From positions 1 to 64,000 of the forward strand of contig CAVVGZ010000004.1 of the NCBI GenBank assembly GCA_963747965.1: a DNA stretch of 64,000 nucleotides. The letters are read 5' to 3'. Positions 8,382 through 16,393 of the stretch are shown here, in pieces. Positions within the stretch are counted from its first letter, which is position 1. Each line of letters opens with the position of its first letter. Under the pieces are notes generated by a model. The model was given only the letters and a program-made list of their open reading frames with translations, was not told where the DNA came from and searched no databases. The position numbers and the translations under genes were made by a program. This DNA is from CAVVGZ01 sp963747965 (lineage in GTDB: Bacteria > Chloroflexota > Anaerolineae > Anaerolineales > Anaerolineaceae).

Positions 8382-8849
8382 TTACATACGGTAGTGAGAA
8401 AATGCGCGGTTTGCCTCTGCCATTTTATGGGTCTCTTCACGCTTTTTGACAGATACCCCCTGATTTGCAGATGCATCCAAGATCTCCTCGGAAAGACAGA
8501 CCGAAAAAGCCTTACCTTTCCGTGACCGGGCAGCATCAATGATCCAACGCATTGCCAGGGTTAACCGGCGGTCAGAAGGAACTTCCATTGGAACCTGGTA
8601 GGTAGCGCCGCCCACACGCCGCGGCCTTACTTCCATAACCGGGCCAACATTTCGGATAGCCTGGTCAAGAACTTCTATGGCATCCCGTCCTGTTTTCTTA
8701 TTTACAATTTCCAAGGCATCATACATCAGGGTTGTCGCAACACTCTTTTTACCCCAATGCATGATTCGATTAATAAAGTTGGAAACAATGACGCTATGGT
8801 AGCGCACATCGGGCGCAACTTCTCTCTTTTCTGGTTTCGTACGTCGCAT
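8382..8849 (-). CDS. rpsG: 30S ribosomal protein S7
   Basis: The 155-residue protein MRRTKPEKREVAPDVRYHS is S7, which nucleates assembly of the 30S head by binding the 3' domain of 16S rRNA. The conserved segments NFINRIMHWGKKSVA, EVRPRRVGGATYQVPMEV and RWIIDAARSRKGKAF are present and the C-terminus ends AFSHYRM. In E. coli S7 represses the str operon. It follows rpsL by 25 bases in normal order. Confidence 0.97.
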   Translation of the reverse strand: MRRTKPEKREVAPDVRYHSVIVSNFINRIMHWGKKSVATTLMYDALEIVNKKTGRDAIEVLDQAIRNVGPVMEVRPRRVGGATYQVPMEVPSDRRLTLAMRWIIDAARSRKGKAFSVCLSEEILDASANQGVSVKKREETHKMAEANRAFSHYRM

Positions 8850-8874
8850 TGATTATTTCTCCATATCCTAACAG

Positions 8875-9291
8875 TTATTTCGGTTTTTTCGATCCATACT
8901 TCGAACGGCCTTGCGCACGTTTATTGACACCAGTGGTATCTAATGTGCCGCGCACGATATGGTAACGGACACCCGGGAGGTCTTTCACCCTACCACCGCG
9001 TACAAGCACAACGGAATGCTCTTGCAGAGAGTGACCCTCGCCTGGAATGTAGGCGGTTACTTCAATACCGTTTGAAAGCCGCACACGGGCAATTTTACGC
9101 AAAGCCGAGTTTGGCTTCTTCGGTGTCATGGTACGCACAACCGTACACACACCACGTTTTTGAGGTGCTCCCGCATCCTGCCGGACTCTGCGCTGTTTTA
9201 CGGAGTTCAATGTATATTGAAGCGCAGGCGATTTGCTCTTCGATTTCTTTATTGTGCGACCTTTTCTGATTAATTGATTGATAGTTGGCAC
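8875..9291 (-). CDS. rpsL: 30S ribosomal protein S12
   Basis: The 138-residue protein is S12, a decoding-centre protein. It begins MPTINQLIRKGRTIKKSKSK and carries the conserved loops TPKKPNSALRK (56-66) and VRGGRVKDLPGVRYH. The two lysines whose change gives streptomycin resistance in other bacteria (the KK of TPKK and the K of RVKDLPG) are both wild type. The insertion after residue 16 makes it longer than the E. coli protein but is common outside Proteobacteria. A promoter and a hairpin precede it within the rpoB-rpsL gap. Confidence 0.97.
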   Translation of the reverse strand: MPTINQLIRKGRTIKKSKSKSPALQYTLNSVKQRRVRQDAGAPQKRGVCTVVRTMTPKKPNSALRKIARVRLSNGIEVTAYIPGEGHSLQEHSVVLVRGGRVKDLPGVRYHIVRGTLDTTGVNKRAQGRSKYGSKKPK

Positions 9292-9351
9292 GTCCCAGCC
9301 TCCAAATAATTACCTGATTTACATTCGATCTTTTTTCATTTTACAATAATG

Positions 9352-9380
9352 GAGGCCATCTTTTTTTCCATGATGGCCTC
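9352..9380 (-). promoter_or_regulatory. Leader hairpin of the rpsL (str) transcript
   Basis: GAGGCCATC (9352-9360) and GATGGCCTC (9372-9380) form a perfect nine-base-pair stem around an 11-base loop. Read on the minus strand it falls about 40 bases into the transcript started by the promoter at 9430-9459 and about 60 bases before the rpsL ATG. The T-tract that would make a Rho-independent terminator is missing on the minus strand. It may bind S7 or S12, protect the mRNA, or partly stop read-through from rpoB. The stem is seen; its role is inferred. Confidence 0.6.
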
Positions 9381-9429
9381 TCATATTTTTCATAACACCA
9401 AGATGCCTGACATATGAAGGCAAACCGAA

Positions 9430-9459
9430 ATTATATCACGCCTTTTTTAGATAAGTCAA
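9430..9459 (-). promoter_or_regulatory. Promoter of the rpsL (str-S10) operon
   Basis: The minus strand shows TTGACT (9454-9459), an 18-base spacer and a consensus TATAAT (9430-9435). Transcription would begin near 9423, giving a leader of roughly 130 bases before rpsL. The element lies just after the rpoB stop codon, so the ribosomal genes can be transcribed without rpoB. Confidence 0.8.
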
Positions 9460-9472
9460 GCTGAAACCACAT

Positions 9473-12400
9473 CTAAAAGAATTTGCCGAGGTCTTCACCG
9501 AGGCCTAACAGCCCGGTTTCCAGCCTGGGGGGTTTGATCCGCTCTTCATCTTTCCCAAATTTTATGGTATCGCCTGTATCCATAACCGCTTCAACAGATA
9601 ACCCAAGACTTTGCAGTTCTTTTACAAGCACGCGGAATGATGCAGGCAGGCTTGGTTCCTCTATTTGTTCACCTTTGACAATTGCCTCATAGGTATTGAC
9701 ACGGCCCTGAACATCATCGGATTTTACTGTCAACATTTCCTGAAGGGTATGCGCCGCTCCGTATGCTTCAAGAGCCCAAACTTCCATTTCACCGAAACGC
9801 TGTCCACCAAACTGGGCTTTACCACCCAGCGGCTGCTGGGTTACCAGGCTGTATGGTCCCGTGGAGCGGGCGTGCACTTTATCTTCCACAAGGTGATGGA
9901 GTTTAAGCATCGTCATAATGCCAACGGTAACCGCCTGGTCATAGGCCTGACCGGTTTTCCCATCTTTTAATACCTGTTTACCCAGTATCGGTGAAGGTAT
10001 TCCTTCCTGAGAGGTTAATGAATGTGCTTTTTCCCGGATGTCATCATAAGAGCTATCAGGCATAACTTTTTCACCATGTTTTTCAAGCCAGGTGCGCAGG
10101 CAAACCTCAATTGCATTGCGGTCTCTTTCCATGCTTAAAGCCAGACCGCTTATTGTGTCATTATCAAAATTAAGCACTTTTGATGGGTCATAACCTTTGT
10201 CTTCCAGCCAGGTTTCAAGTGTTGAACGACGGGCATAGTTTACATCGGTGTTTAATTGGTAAACATCATATCCTTTTTCACCAAGAAACTGTTCCAGGTA
10301 CAACAGGCGAACTTCATCATCATCCTCCAAAGCGGATGGATTATAATCCTGCTGCTTGATCCAATTCCAGGCATCGTCGCATTTTTCCTGCCAGGCTGTA
10401 TCCATAAGCCAGGCACGCCCCAGTTCAGCCTCAATTTCAATTTCCTCGGCGCCGTCAAACACGGGACTCACTGCCTGAAAACCAAGTTTTCTTGCAGCCC
10501 AACCAAGGTGTGTCTCTAAAACCTGTCCGATATTCATACGTCCTGGAACTCCAAGCGGGTTCAGAATGATATCCACCGGTGTCCCATCCTCCAGATAAGG
10601 CATATCTTCCAAGGGTACAACTTTTGACACAACACCTTTATTCCCATGGCGGCCCGCCATTTTATCTCCAGCGGTAATTTTGCGTATCTGTGCTACGGAT
10701 ACCCGAACCATAATATCCACCCCGGCAGCGAGATCAGAGTTGTCTGCACGGGTGAATACCTTTACATCCACCACTTTCCCGCGTTCACCATGCGGCATGC
10801 GCAGGGAAGTATCTTTCACATCACGAGATTTTTCACCAAAAATTGCCCGCAGAAGCCTTTCCTCCGGGGTGAGTTCCTTTTCGCCTTTGGGAGTAATCTT
10901 ACCGACTAAAATATCATTTGGTCCGACTTCTGCTCCGATGCGGATAATCCCCTGTTCATCGAGGTCCTTTATGGCCTCTTCCCCAACATTGGGAATATCA
11001 CGGGTAATTTCCTCAGGACCAAGCTTGGTATCGCGCGCTTCAATTTCATATTTTTCGATATGGACGGAGGTAAACAATTCATCCTGTACTAACTTTTCAG
11101 AGATGATGATTGCATCCTCAAAATTACCACCCTCCCATGATACAAAGGCAACCACAACATTTTGACCCAAAGCAAGGTTGCCATTTTTGGTGGAGGATGA
11201 ATCAGCAAGCACATCACCTTTAACAACGCGTTGCCCTTTTATGACAGCTGGTCTTTGATCGATGCAAGTACTCTGGTTAGATCGTTGATATTTGCGAAGC
11301 GAGTATGTGCGGATGTCCCCCGTCTTATTGCGCACCAAAATTCGTTTACCTGTAACCGAGATAACTTCACCGCTCTCCTCGGAAACCAGAACCTGCCCGG
11401 AATCGATGGCAGCAAAGGCTTCCATGCCGGTTGAGATAGTTGGGATCTGTGGTTGTACCAGCGGTACCGCCTGTGCCTGCATGTTAGAACCCATCAGTGC
11501 CCGGTTTGCGTCGTCATGCTCAAGGAATGGGATGAGGGCTGCACTTACTCCAACCACCTGATGAGGGGCAATGTCCATAAATTCCACCGTTTCAGTTCGG
11601 GAAATCGTGAAATCGGAGTGCAAGCGGCAGGACACCCTGTCATTTTCAAATTCATCAAAATCAGTCAAGACTGAGTTTGCCTGGGCGATCATATATTTAT
11701 CCTCTGCGTCTGCGGATAGATATTCATAATCCTGCGAGATAAAGGGAACAATATCAATTCGCTGGTTTTTCAGCTTCTTGACAGCTTTCAGTTTTTCACC
11801 CACCAATCGGTCATCTTTTTTGACAATAATCTCACCGGTTTCGGGATTCACAAGATTGGTTGTCACCTGGCGGTTTTCCAAACGGGGGTCATCCGAAGGC
11901 AGGATGTGATATACCCGCCTGTAGGGTGTTTCAATAAAACCATATTCATTCACCCTGGCAAAGTTAGCCAGGCGGCCGATAAGTCCAATGTTTGGACCTT
12001 CAGGAGTTTCGATCGGGCAAATTCTGCCGTAATGGGAATAATGGACATCCCGCACATCAAAACCGGCTCGTTCCCTTCTCAAGCCCCCAGGTCCTAATGC
12101 AGAAAGGGTGCGCTTATGGCGCAGTTCCGCAAGAGGATTGGTTTGATCCATAAATTGGGAAAGCTGGCTGGAGCCAAAAAACTCCCGCAAGGCTGCCACA
12201 ACAGGGCGTATGTTAATCAGGTTGACCGGGGATACCTGGTCCTGATCACGGATGGACATACGTTCCTTGATCACTCTTTCCATTCTGCGCAATCCAATAC
12301 GCAGCTTATTTTGGATCAATTCACCAACGGTTTTTACGCGGCGGTTGCCCAGGTGATCGATATCATCTTTATCCTTGATTTCGTTGTTAATCATTATCAT

Positions 12401-13396
12401 GTGCCGGACAAGACGTACAATATCCCAGGTGGTAACCGCCCGGTGTTTGATTGGGATAAACTCAAGGTCCAGTTTCTGGTTGAGTTTATACCGCCCAACA
12501 CGTTCCAGATCATAATGCCGCAGGTCAAACAATTGTTCTTCAAAGAACTGCCTGGCGTTATCTAATGTAGCTGGATCCCCCGGGCGCATCCTCTTGAAAA
12601 ACTCCAGCAAAGCTGCCTGAGCGATTGTTAATCCTCCGGACAGATCCCAGGAAGGTTCCTGGCGCATGGAGGAACTGATAAAGAGACGGTCAGGATTATT
12701 ATCCACATCTTTAAACAGCTGGATAATTTCCTCGTCAGATCCTTCCCGGATTGGCGTATTCCCCAATCCATCATCCACGGCAGCGAGAGCCCTCAGAAAG
12801 ATCGTGATAGGGACGGTGCGTTTTCGGTTAAACTTTAAGATGATGTAATCATTTTTACGTGTTTCAAACTCCATCCACGCCCCACGGTCCGGGATTAATT
12901 TTGCGCTTGCCAGGCGGTGTCCGGTTGTACGATCTACCGGAGCTTCAAAATAAACACCTGGTGAGCGGATAAGCTGGGAAACTACAACCCTTTCGGTTCC
13001 ATTTATGATAAATGTTCCTTTTTCAGTCATCTCCGGGAAATCACCCAGGAAGATGTCCTGTTTCATAAATTCCGGTACTTCCGGGCCTCCCAGCAGCACC
13101 GATACCCACAGCGGACTGGAATAGGTTAGATCACGCTCTACACATTCATCGATGGTGTATTTCGGTTTATCAAACCAGTATTTAAGTCCCCATTGTTCGG
13201 ATTCTGGACCTTTGCTTGGGAAATAGAGTTTCATACCCCTGTTGTAAGATTCGATAGGAGATATTTCGTTGAACAGCTCCCCCAAACCTTCTGCTTTTAA
13301 TCTCTTGAATGAATCAAGTTGGACTTCGATCAAGTCGGGAAGCGGAAAAGAAACCTTAATTCGCGCATACGATTTTTTTATTGAATTGGATGCCAT
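9473..13396 (-). CDS. rpoB: DNA-directed RNA polymerase beta subunit
   Basis: The 1307-residue protein is RpoB. Seen: the rifampicin region near residues 405-435 (SQLSQFMDQTNPLAELRHKR then LSALGPGGL), with the key Asp, His and Ser of sensitive enzymes kept but unusual Arg and Thr nearby; GRHGNKGVVSKV; and the C-terminal GGKAQFGGQRFGEMEVWALE. Between PVFDGA and the LKDGKTG motif (about residues 980-1135) it carries some 135 residues more than B. subtilis-type enzymes, with repeated WLEDKGYD-like helices. GGAGTAAC precedes the ATG. rpoC, rplJ and rplL do not flank the gene, which is unusual; the next gene is rpsL. Confidence 0.98.
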   Translation of the reverse strand: MASNSIKKSYARIKVSFPLPDLIEVQLDSFKRLKAEGLGELFNEISPIESYNRGMKLYFPSKGPESEQWGLKYWFDKPKYTIDECVERDLTYSSPLWVSVLLGGPEVPEFMKQDIFLGDFPEMTEKGTFIINGTERVVVSQLIRSPGVYFEAPVDRTTGHRLASAKLIPDRGAWMEFETRKNDYIILKFNRKRTVPITIFLRALAAVDDGLGNTPIREGSDEEIIQLFKDVDNNPDRLFISSSMRQEPSWDLSGGLTIAQAALLEFFKRMRPGDPATLDNARQFFEEQLFDLRHYDLERVGRYKLNQKLDLEFIPIKHRAVTTWDIVRLVRHMIMINNEIKDKDDIDHLGNRRVKTVGELIQNKLRIGLRRMERVIKERMSIRDQDQVSPVNLINIRPVVAALREFFGSSQLSQFMDQTNPLAELRHKRTLSALGPGGLRRERAGFDVRDVHYSHYGRICPIETPEGPNIGLIGRLANFARVNEYGFIETPYRRVYHILPSDDPRLENRQVTTNLVNPETGEIIVKKDDRLVGEKLKAVKKLKNQRIDIVPFISQDYEYLSADAEDKYMIAQANSVLTDFDEFENDRVSCRLHSDFTISRTETVEFMDIAPHQVVGVSAALIPFLEHDDANRALMGSNMQAQAVPLVQPQIPTISTGMEAFAAIDSGQVLVSEESGEVISVTGKRILVRNKTGDIRTYSLRKYQRSNQSTCIDQRPAVIKGQRVVKGDVLADSSSTKNGNLALGQNVVVAFVSWEGGNFEDAIIISEKLVQDELFTSVHIEKYEIEARDTKLGPEEITRDIPNVGEEAIKDLDEQGIIRIGAEVGPNDILVGKITPKGEKELTPEERLLRAIFGEKSRDVKDTSLRMPHGERGKVVDVKVFTRADNSDLAAGVDIMVRVSVAQIRKITAGDKMAGRHGNKGVVSKVVPLEDMPYLEDGTPVDIILNPLGVPGRMNIGQVLETHLGWAARKLGFQAVSPVFDGAEEIEIEAELGRAWLMDTAWQEKCDDAWNWIKQQDYNPSALEDDDEVRLLYLEQFLGEKGYDVYQLNTDVNYARRSTLETWLEDKGYDPSKVLNFDNDTISGLALSMERDRNAIEVCLRTWLEKHGEKVMPDSSYDDIREKAHSLTSQEGIPSPILGKQVLKDGKTGQAYDQAVTVGIMTMLKLHHLVEDKVHARSTGPYSLVTQQPLGGKAQFGGQRFGEMEVWALEAYGAAHTLQEMLTVKSDDVQGRVNTYEAIVKGEQIEEPSLPASFRVLVKELQSLGLSVEAVMDTGDTIKFGKDEERIKPPRLETGLLGLGEDLGKFF

Positions 13397-13475
13397 TTGT
13401 TACTCCAGTAAGAAAAACCCGACAAACATAAATTAAATTTGATTATTTGCATTATTTATTAAAATGCAAACATTT

Positions 13476-13504
13476 ATTATACCAACAAACGCCATGTTGG
13501 TCAA
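13476..13504 (-). promoter_or_regulatory. rpoB promoter
   Basis: The minus strand reads TTGACC (13499-13504), a 17-base spacer and consensus TATAAT (13476-13481). Transcription would start near 13469, leaving a 5' leader of about 70 bases with an SD sequence at its end. This is one of the strongest promoter matches in the window. Confidence 0.8.
13481..13501. promoter_or_regulatory. Inverted repeat inside the rpoB promoter
   Basis: ACCAACA (13481-13487) and TGTTGGT (13495-13501) are perfect seven-base arms around a seven-base centre. They fill the spacer between the -35 and -10 hexamers and touch both. Such a site could be an operator for a repressor, or for an activator that remodels the spacer. 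No candidate regulator is next to it. Confidence 0.5.
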
Positions 13505-13552
13505 TAAATGCTTCCTATCCACTATTTGAATACCTTATTCCGTGGGGTGATG

Positions 13553-13561
13553 ATTATAACA
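13553..13561 (-). promoter_or_regulatory. Possible upstream extended -10 promoter for rpoB
   Basis: The minus strand shows TGTTATAAT, an extended -10 element, about 75 bases upstream of the main promoter. No clear -35 hexamer is found at the proper distance. It may be a second, weaker rpoB promoter; AT-rich chance matches cannot be excluded. Confidence 0.3.
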
Positions 13562-13610
13562 TAAAATTTATTTGTAATGCGGTTTTTGGGGGAGTTGTCA
13601 ATAATCGGGA

Positions 13611-14234
13611 TTATGCAAATAATTCCAGTTCTTTTTCTAAGTCAGCCCGGACTTGTTGGGAGTTCTGAAACAATATGGAATGAATCCCTACAGATTGTGC
13701 CCCTAAAATATTTTTCTCAAAGTCATCAATAAACACAGCTTCACCTGCAAGCACTCCAAGACGTTCAATCATCAATAAATAAATTCGCGGATCTGGTTTG
13801 ACGAGTTTTACTTCATAAGAGAAAATGGTCTGGTCAAAAGCATCCAGGAATCCATAATTTCTCTCAACGACCTCCCGCATTTCACCCCATACATTGCTTA
13901 GCAGAGCTGTTTTGAACTTCAATCTCAGCTGCTGGATATAGCCCACCAGGGCATAGTCACAGTGGTCACCAGAAAACCATTCCTTGAAAAAATCTTCGAT
14001 TTCTGAATCGTGCAGATTGAGCGTTTGTGCCACCGTTTGCCAATGAGCACTCCTTGGAATTTGTCCAGCCTCTGCTTGAAGCGATGTAGGGGAGGAAAAA
14101 ACAAGCTCATTCAACATTGAGTAGGTTACCCCCAGCTTTTTGGCCAGGTTCAAACGCGGCTGCAGATTCTCGGTTCGAAGCAGAACGCCACCCATATCCC
14201 AAATAATTGCTTTAATTGGCGTGGAGGTTTTCAT
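13611..14234 (-). CDS. HAD-superfamily hydrolase (phosphatase)
   Basis: The protein of about 207 residues is a haloacid-dehalogenase-type phosphatase of unknown substrate. Motif I is IIWDMGGVLL, with the nucleophile Asp but Gly replacing the usual second Asp, as in the DxGGV subgroup that also includes epoxide-hydrolase N-terminal domains. Motif II is LLSNV, motif III the Lys of KPDPRIY, and motif IV FIDDFEKN. An alpha-helical cap lies between motifs I and II. The second in-frame ATG (M3) has AAGGA at good spacing and is preferred. The gene heads away from a set of small metabolic genes and ends about 100 bases upstream of the rpoB promoter. Confidence 0.85.
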   Translation of the reverse strand: MKTSTPIKAIIWDMGGVLLRTENLQPRLNLAKKLGVTYSMLNELVFSSPTSLQAEAGQIPRSAHWQTVAQTLNLHDSEIEDFFKEWFSGDHCDYALVGYIQQLRLKFKTALLSNVWGEMREVVERNYGFLDAFDQTIFSYEVKLVKPDPRIYLLMIERLGVLAGEAVFIDDFEKNILGAQSVGIHSILFQNSQQVRADLEKELELFA

Positions 14235-14373
14235 AATCATCCTTTTTCATCATTAAATAAATAATCCGGCGATTCCCTGATTATCCAAACCAAAATTTTA
14301 GACCATTTCACAATCCAGGGAAAATAGATTGCTTCCAATTTTTTTCAGAAGGACCTGTTTGGGAAACACGGAC

Positions 14374-14709
14374 TTATCCGGGGAATTCCGATTTTTCCCA
14401 GGGTCCATTCCATCCATACAGATTAAAGTCTATCCGGCCATTTCGATCAAAAACAATGCCTTCTTCCAGGAGGAGCTGCTTCTGCAATGCACCGCCAAAT
14501 CCATAGCTCCGTTGGCTTATTTTCCCCTGTGAATTAACGACTCTCTGCCAGGGAATTAATGACTCTTGCGGGAGCCCGGCCATTGCATAGCCAACCATCC
14601 TGGCTGTGCAACCACCGCATATCCTGGCAATTTGCGCATATGATGCCACTTTCCCCGACGGTATCAGGTTTACAACTTGCCAAATGCGGTGGTAAATGTT
14701 TTGATCCAC
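14374..14709 (-). CDS. Alkyltransferase-like (ATL/MGMT-type) DNA-binding protein
   Basis: The 111-residue protein matches the DNA-binding domain of O6-alkylguanine alkyltransferases: the N-terminal helix, YAQIARICG, RMVGYAMAG and the active-site region. The catalytic PCHRV motif reads PWQRVVN (53-59), so Trp replaces the alkyl-accepting Cys. This defines ATL proteins, which bind O6-alkylguanine and flag it for nucleotide excision repair without repairing it. It lies 40 bases after the VOC gene on the same strand. A direct alkyltransferase activity is very unlikely. Confidence 0.88.
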   Translation of the reverse strand: MDQNIYHRIWQVVNLIPSGKVASYAQIARICGGCTARMVGYAMAGLPQESLIPWQRVVNSQGKISQRSYGFGGALQKQLLLEEGIVFDRNGRIDFNLYGWNGPWEKSEFPG

Positions 14710-14749
14710 GATTCAAAAATGCCCCGTAATTCTTTAGAAATTGAATAAT

Positions 14750-15202
14750 CTACTGATCATAAAACCAATGTTGAATTTCAATGATGTTGTCTTCCGGATC
14801 CCGGACATATGCAAAGTAAATCGTCCCGATTGGGAAAATCTTGACCCTGACGGTATCCCCTGCGCGTGAGCCACCACAAGCAACCACCTTCACAACAACT
14901 TCGTCCACATCATCCACTTCAAAAGCGAGGTGTGTGTAGCCAGGACGGTTGATCCATTTATCCGCTGCGGATTTGGCAGGATCGTACTGGAAAATCTCCA
15001 GGGTCGGTCCTCCTTCCCCGTATCCTGGCAATCTTAAATGGATTCCTCTTAAATGGGCATTTTCTAAGCCGGTTGCCCTATCCAACCATTCGCCGCTGAG
15101 GTCCCTTACCCCTGGCAGAAGTTGGCAATTGAAAACCTCAATGTAAAAAACAGAAAGTGTTTGCCAGTCTCTCGCAATCAGGTTGGTATGGACATATCGC
15201 AT
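14750..15202 (-). CDS. VOC-superfamily (glyoxalase/bleomycin-resistance fold) protein
   Basis: The 150-residue protein has the paired beta-alpha-beta-beta-beta units of the vicinal oxygen chelate fold. Likely metal ligands are the His of RYVHTNL, the Glu of TLEIFQY, the His of THLAFEVDDVD and the Glu of NIIEIQHW, in the order seen in glyoxalase I-like enzymes. The substrate is unknown. The chosen ATG (encoding MRYVHTNL) has GGGGAGG at ideal distance; an ATG 15 bases upstream has no such site. It is followed by the ATL gene with a 40-base gap. Confidence 0.82.
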   Translation of the reverse strand: MRYVHTNLIARDWQTLSVFYIEVFNCQLLPGVRDLSGEWLDRATGLENAHLRGIHLRLPGYGEGGPTLEIFQYDPAKSAADKWINRPGYTHLAFEVDDVDEVVVKVVACGGSRAGDTVRVKIFPIGTIYFAYVRDPEDNIIEIQHWFYDQ

Positions 15203-15269
15203 CGCCTGCCTCCCCATTGAAACATCTTGACTATCAGCGGAACACTTTCAATCCCAAAATCAAAATGAT

Positions 15270-16280
15270 TCATTCCGTTGTATCCTTTAATAATTGGGCA
15301 GCATATGGAAAAAGACCAAATAAGCCCCCAGTGTGGATAAATAGTATTCGGGAATTCATTTCAAAATGTCCTTTCCGAATCTCACTCACCAGGCCAAAAA
15401 GGGCTTTGCCGGTATAGACCGGATCTAAAAGGACTGCTTCCAAGCGGGCGAATTCTGAGATAAACCGAAGCAGAGACTTGTCTGCAAGCCCGTATCCTTC
15501 TCCCACATAATCATCCAGAATCATGATATTCTCCGGCAGGATCCTGGTATGGCGGTGATACTTATTATCAAATTCCTGAATGATCCGGGTGATTTTCTCC
15601 CGGAAATAGGTACTATTTTCAGAAGCGCATATCCCGATTATCCGGCTCTCCAATCCAAAAATCTCTTTTCCAAGGATCAAACCGGCTTGTGTCCCACCTG
15701 ATCCTGTAGGGATAACGATCGCATCTGGCTGCCACCCCAGGCAGGTAAATTGGTCAACCATTTCTTCAACAGCGTGGATATATCCCCAGCAGCCTGTTGC
15801 ATCGGAAGCCCCCAAGGGAACTACCATGGGATTATCCCCAAGATCGATGTATTCCTGTGCAATCACCTGCATCTGCTCGTCCATGGATAGTTTTGATCCC
15901 TGTGGAAGAAGAGTGATCTTCGCCCCGAACAGCCGGTCTAAAAGGAAATTTCCCCCGGGTATATTTTTCCTTGAACCGGATAAAACCAGGTGGGATTTTA
16001 AACCCAACCGGGCTGCCACTGCAGCGGTAGCCCGTGCGTGGTTGGATTGCACACCGCCGCAGGTAATCAGGACATTGTTGCCATTGGAGAGTGCTTGTGC
16101 CGCCACAAATTCCAATTTCCGGATTTTATTACCTGAAAATTCAATTCCGGTCAGGTCATCCCGTTTGATATAGATTTGCGGTCCCCCAAGCTCCTCGCTT
16201 AATTGGTTAAGCCGGTAAATTGGGGTGGGCAGGTTCGCCAGCCTGACCCTCTCAGGTATATTGACTGGATAATCATCCAT
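15270..16280 (-). CDS. PLP-dependent D-cysteine desulfhydrase / ACC deaminase family protein
   Basis: The 336-residue protein belongs to fold-type II PLP enzymes. The PLP lysine lies in FSGNKIRKLEF (48-58), the phosphate-binding Ser/Asn region in CGGVQSNHARATAAVAARLG, and the glycine loop in PTGSGGTQAGLILG. Members cleave D-cysteine to pyruvate, sulfide and ammonia, or open 1-aminocyclopropane-1-carboxylate; sequence alone cannot separate these reliably. The gene is transcribed away from rsmG and may be first in a run with the VOC and ATL genes, though a 67-base gap separates them. Confidence 0.85.
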   Translation of the reverse strand: MDDYPVNIPERVRLANLPTPIYRLNQLSEELGGPQIYIKRDDLTGIEFSGNKIRKLEFVAAQALSNGNNVLITCGGVQSNHARATAAVAARLGLKSHLVLSGSRKNIPGGNFLLDRLFGAKITLLPQGSKLSMDEQMQVIAQEYIDLGDNPMVVPLGASDATGCWGYIHAVEEMVDQFTCLGWQPDAIVIPTGSGGTQAGLILGKEIFGLESRIIGICASENSTYFREKITRIIQEFDNKYHRHTRILPENIMILDDYVGEGYGLADKSLLRFISEFARLEAVLLDPVYTGKALFGLVSEIRKGHFEMNSRILFIHTGGLFGLFPYAAQLLKDTTE

Positions 16281-16378
16281 GGATTGTTCCTTTCTGGAAA
16301 CATGCGTGCTCAGGATCGTGACGATTAAATCTCATTTTACACAACATCCTGTTCCAATTCCAGGCTGGTGTTTGAAGG

Positions 16379-16384
16379 TATAAT
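16379..16384 (+). promoter_or_regulatory. -10 element giving a probably leaderless rsmG mRNA
   Basis: A consensus TATAAT ends nine bases before the rsmG ATG at 16394, so the transcript would start within a few bases of the start codon. No Shine-Dalgarno sequence precedes the ATG. The -35 region is weak. Three other plus-strand genes in the window show the same layout. Confidence 0.5.
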
Positions 16385-16393
16385 CGATCGGGT

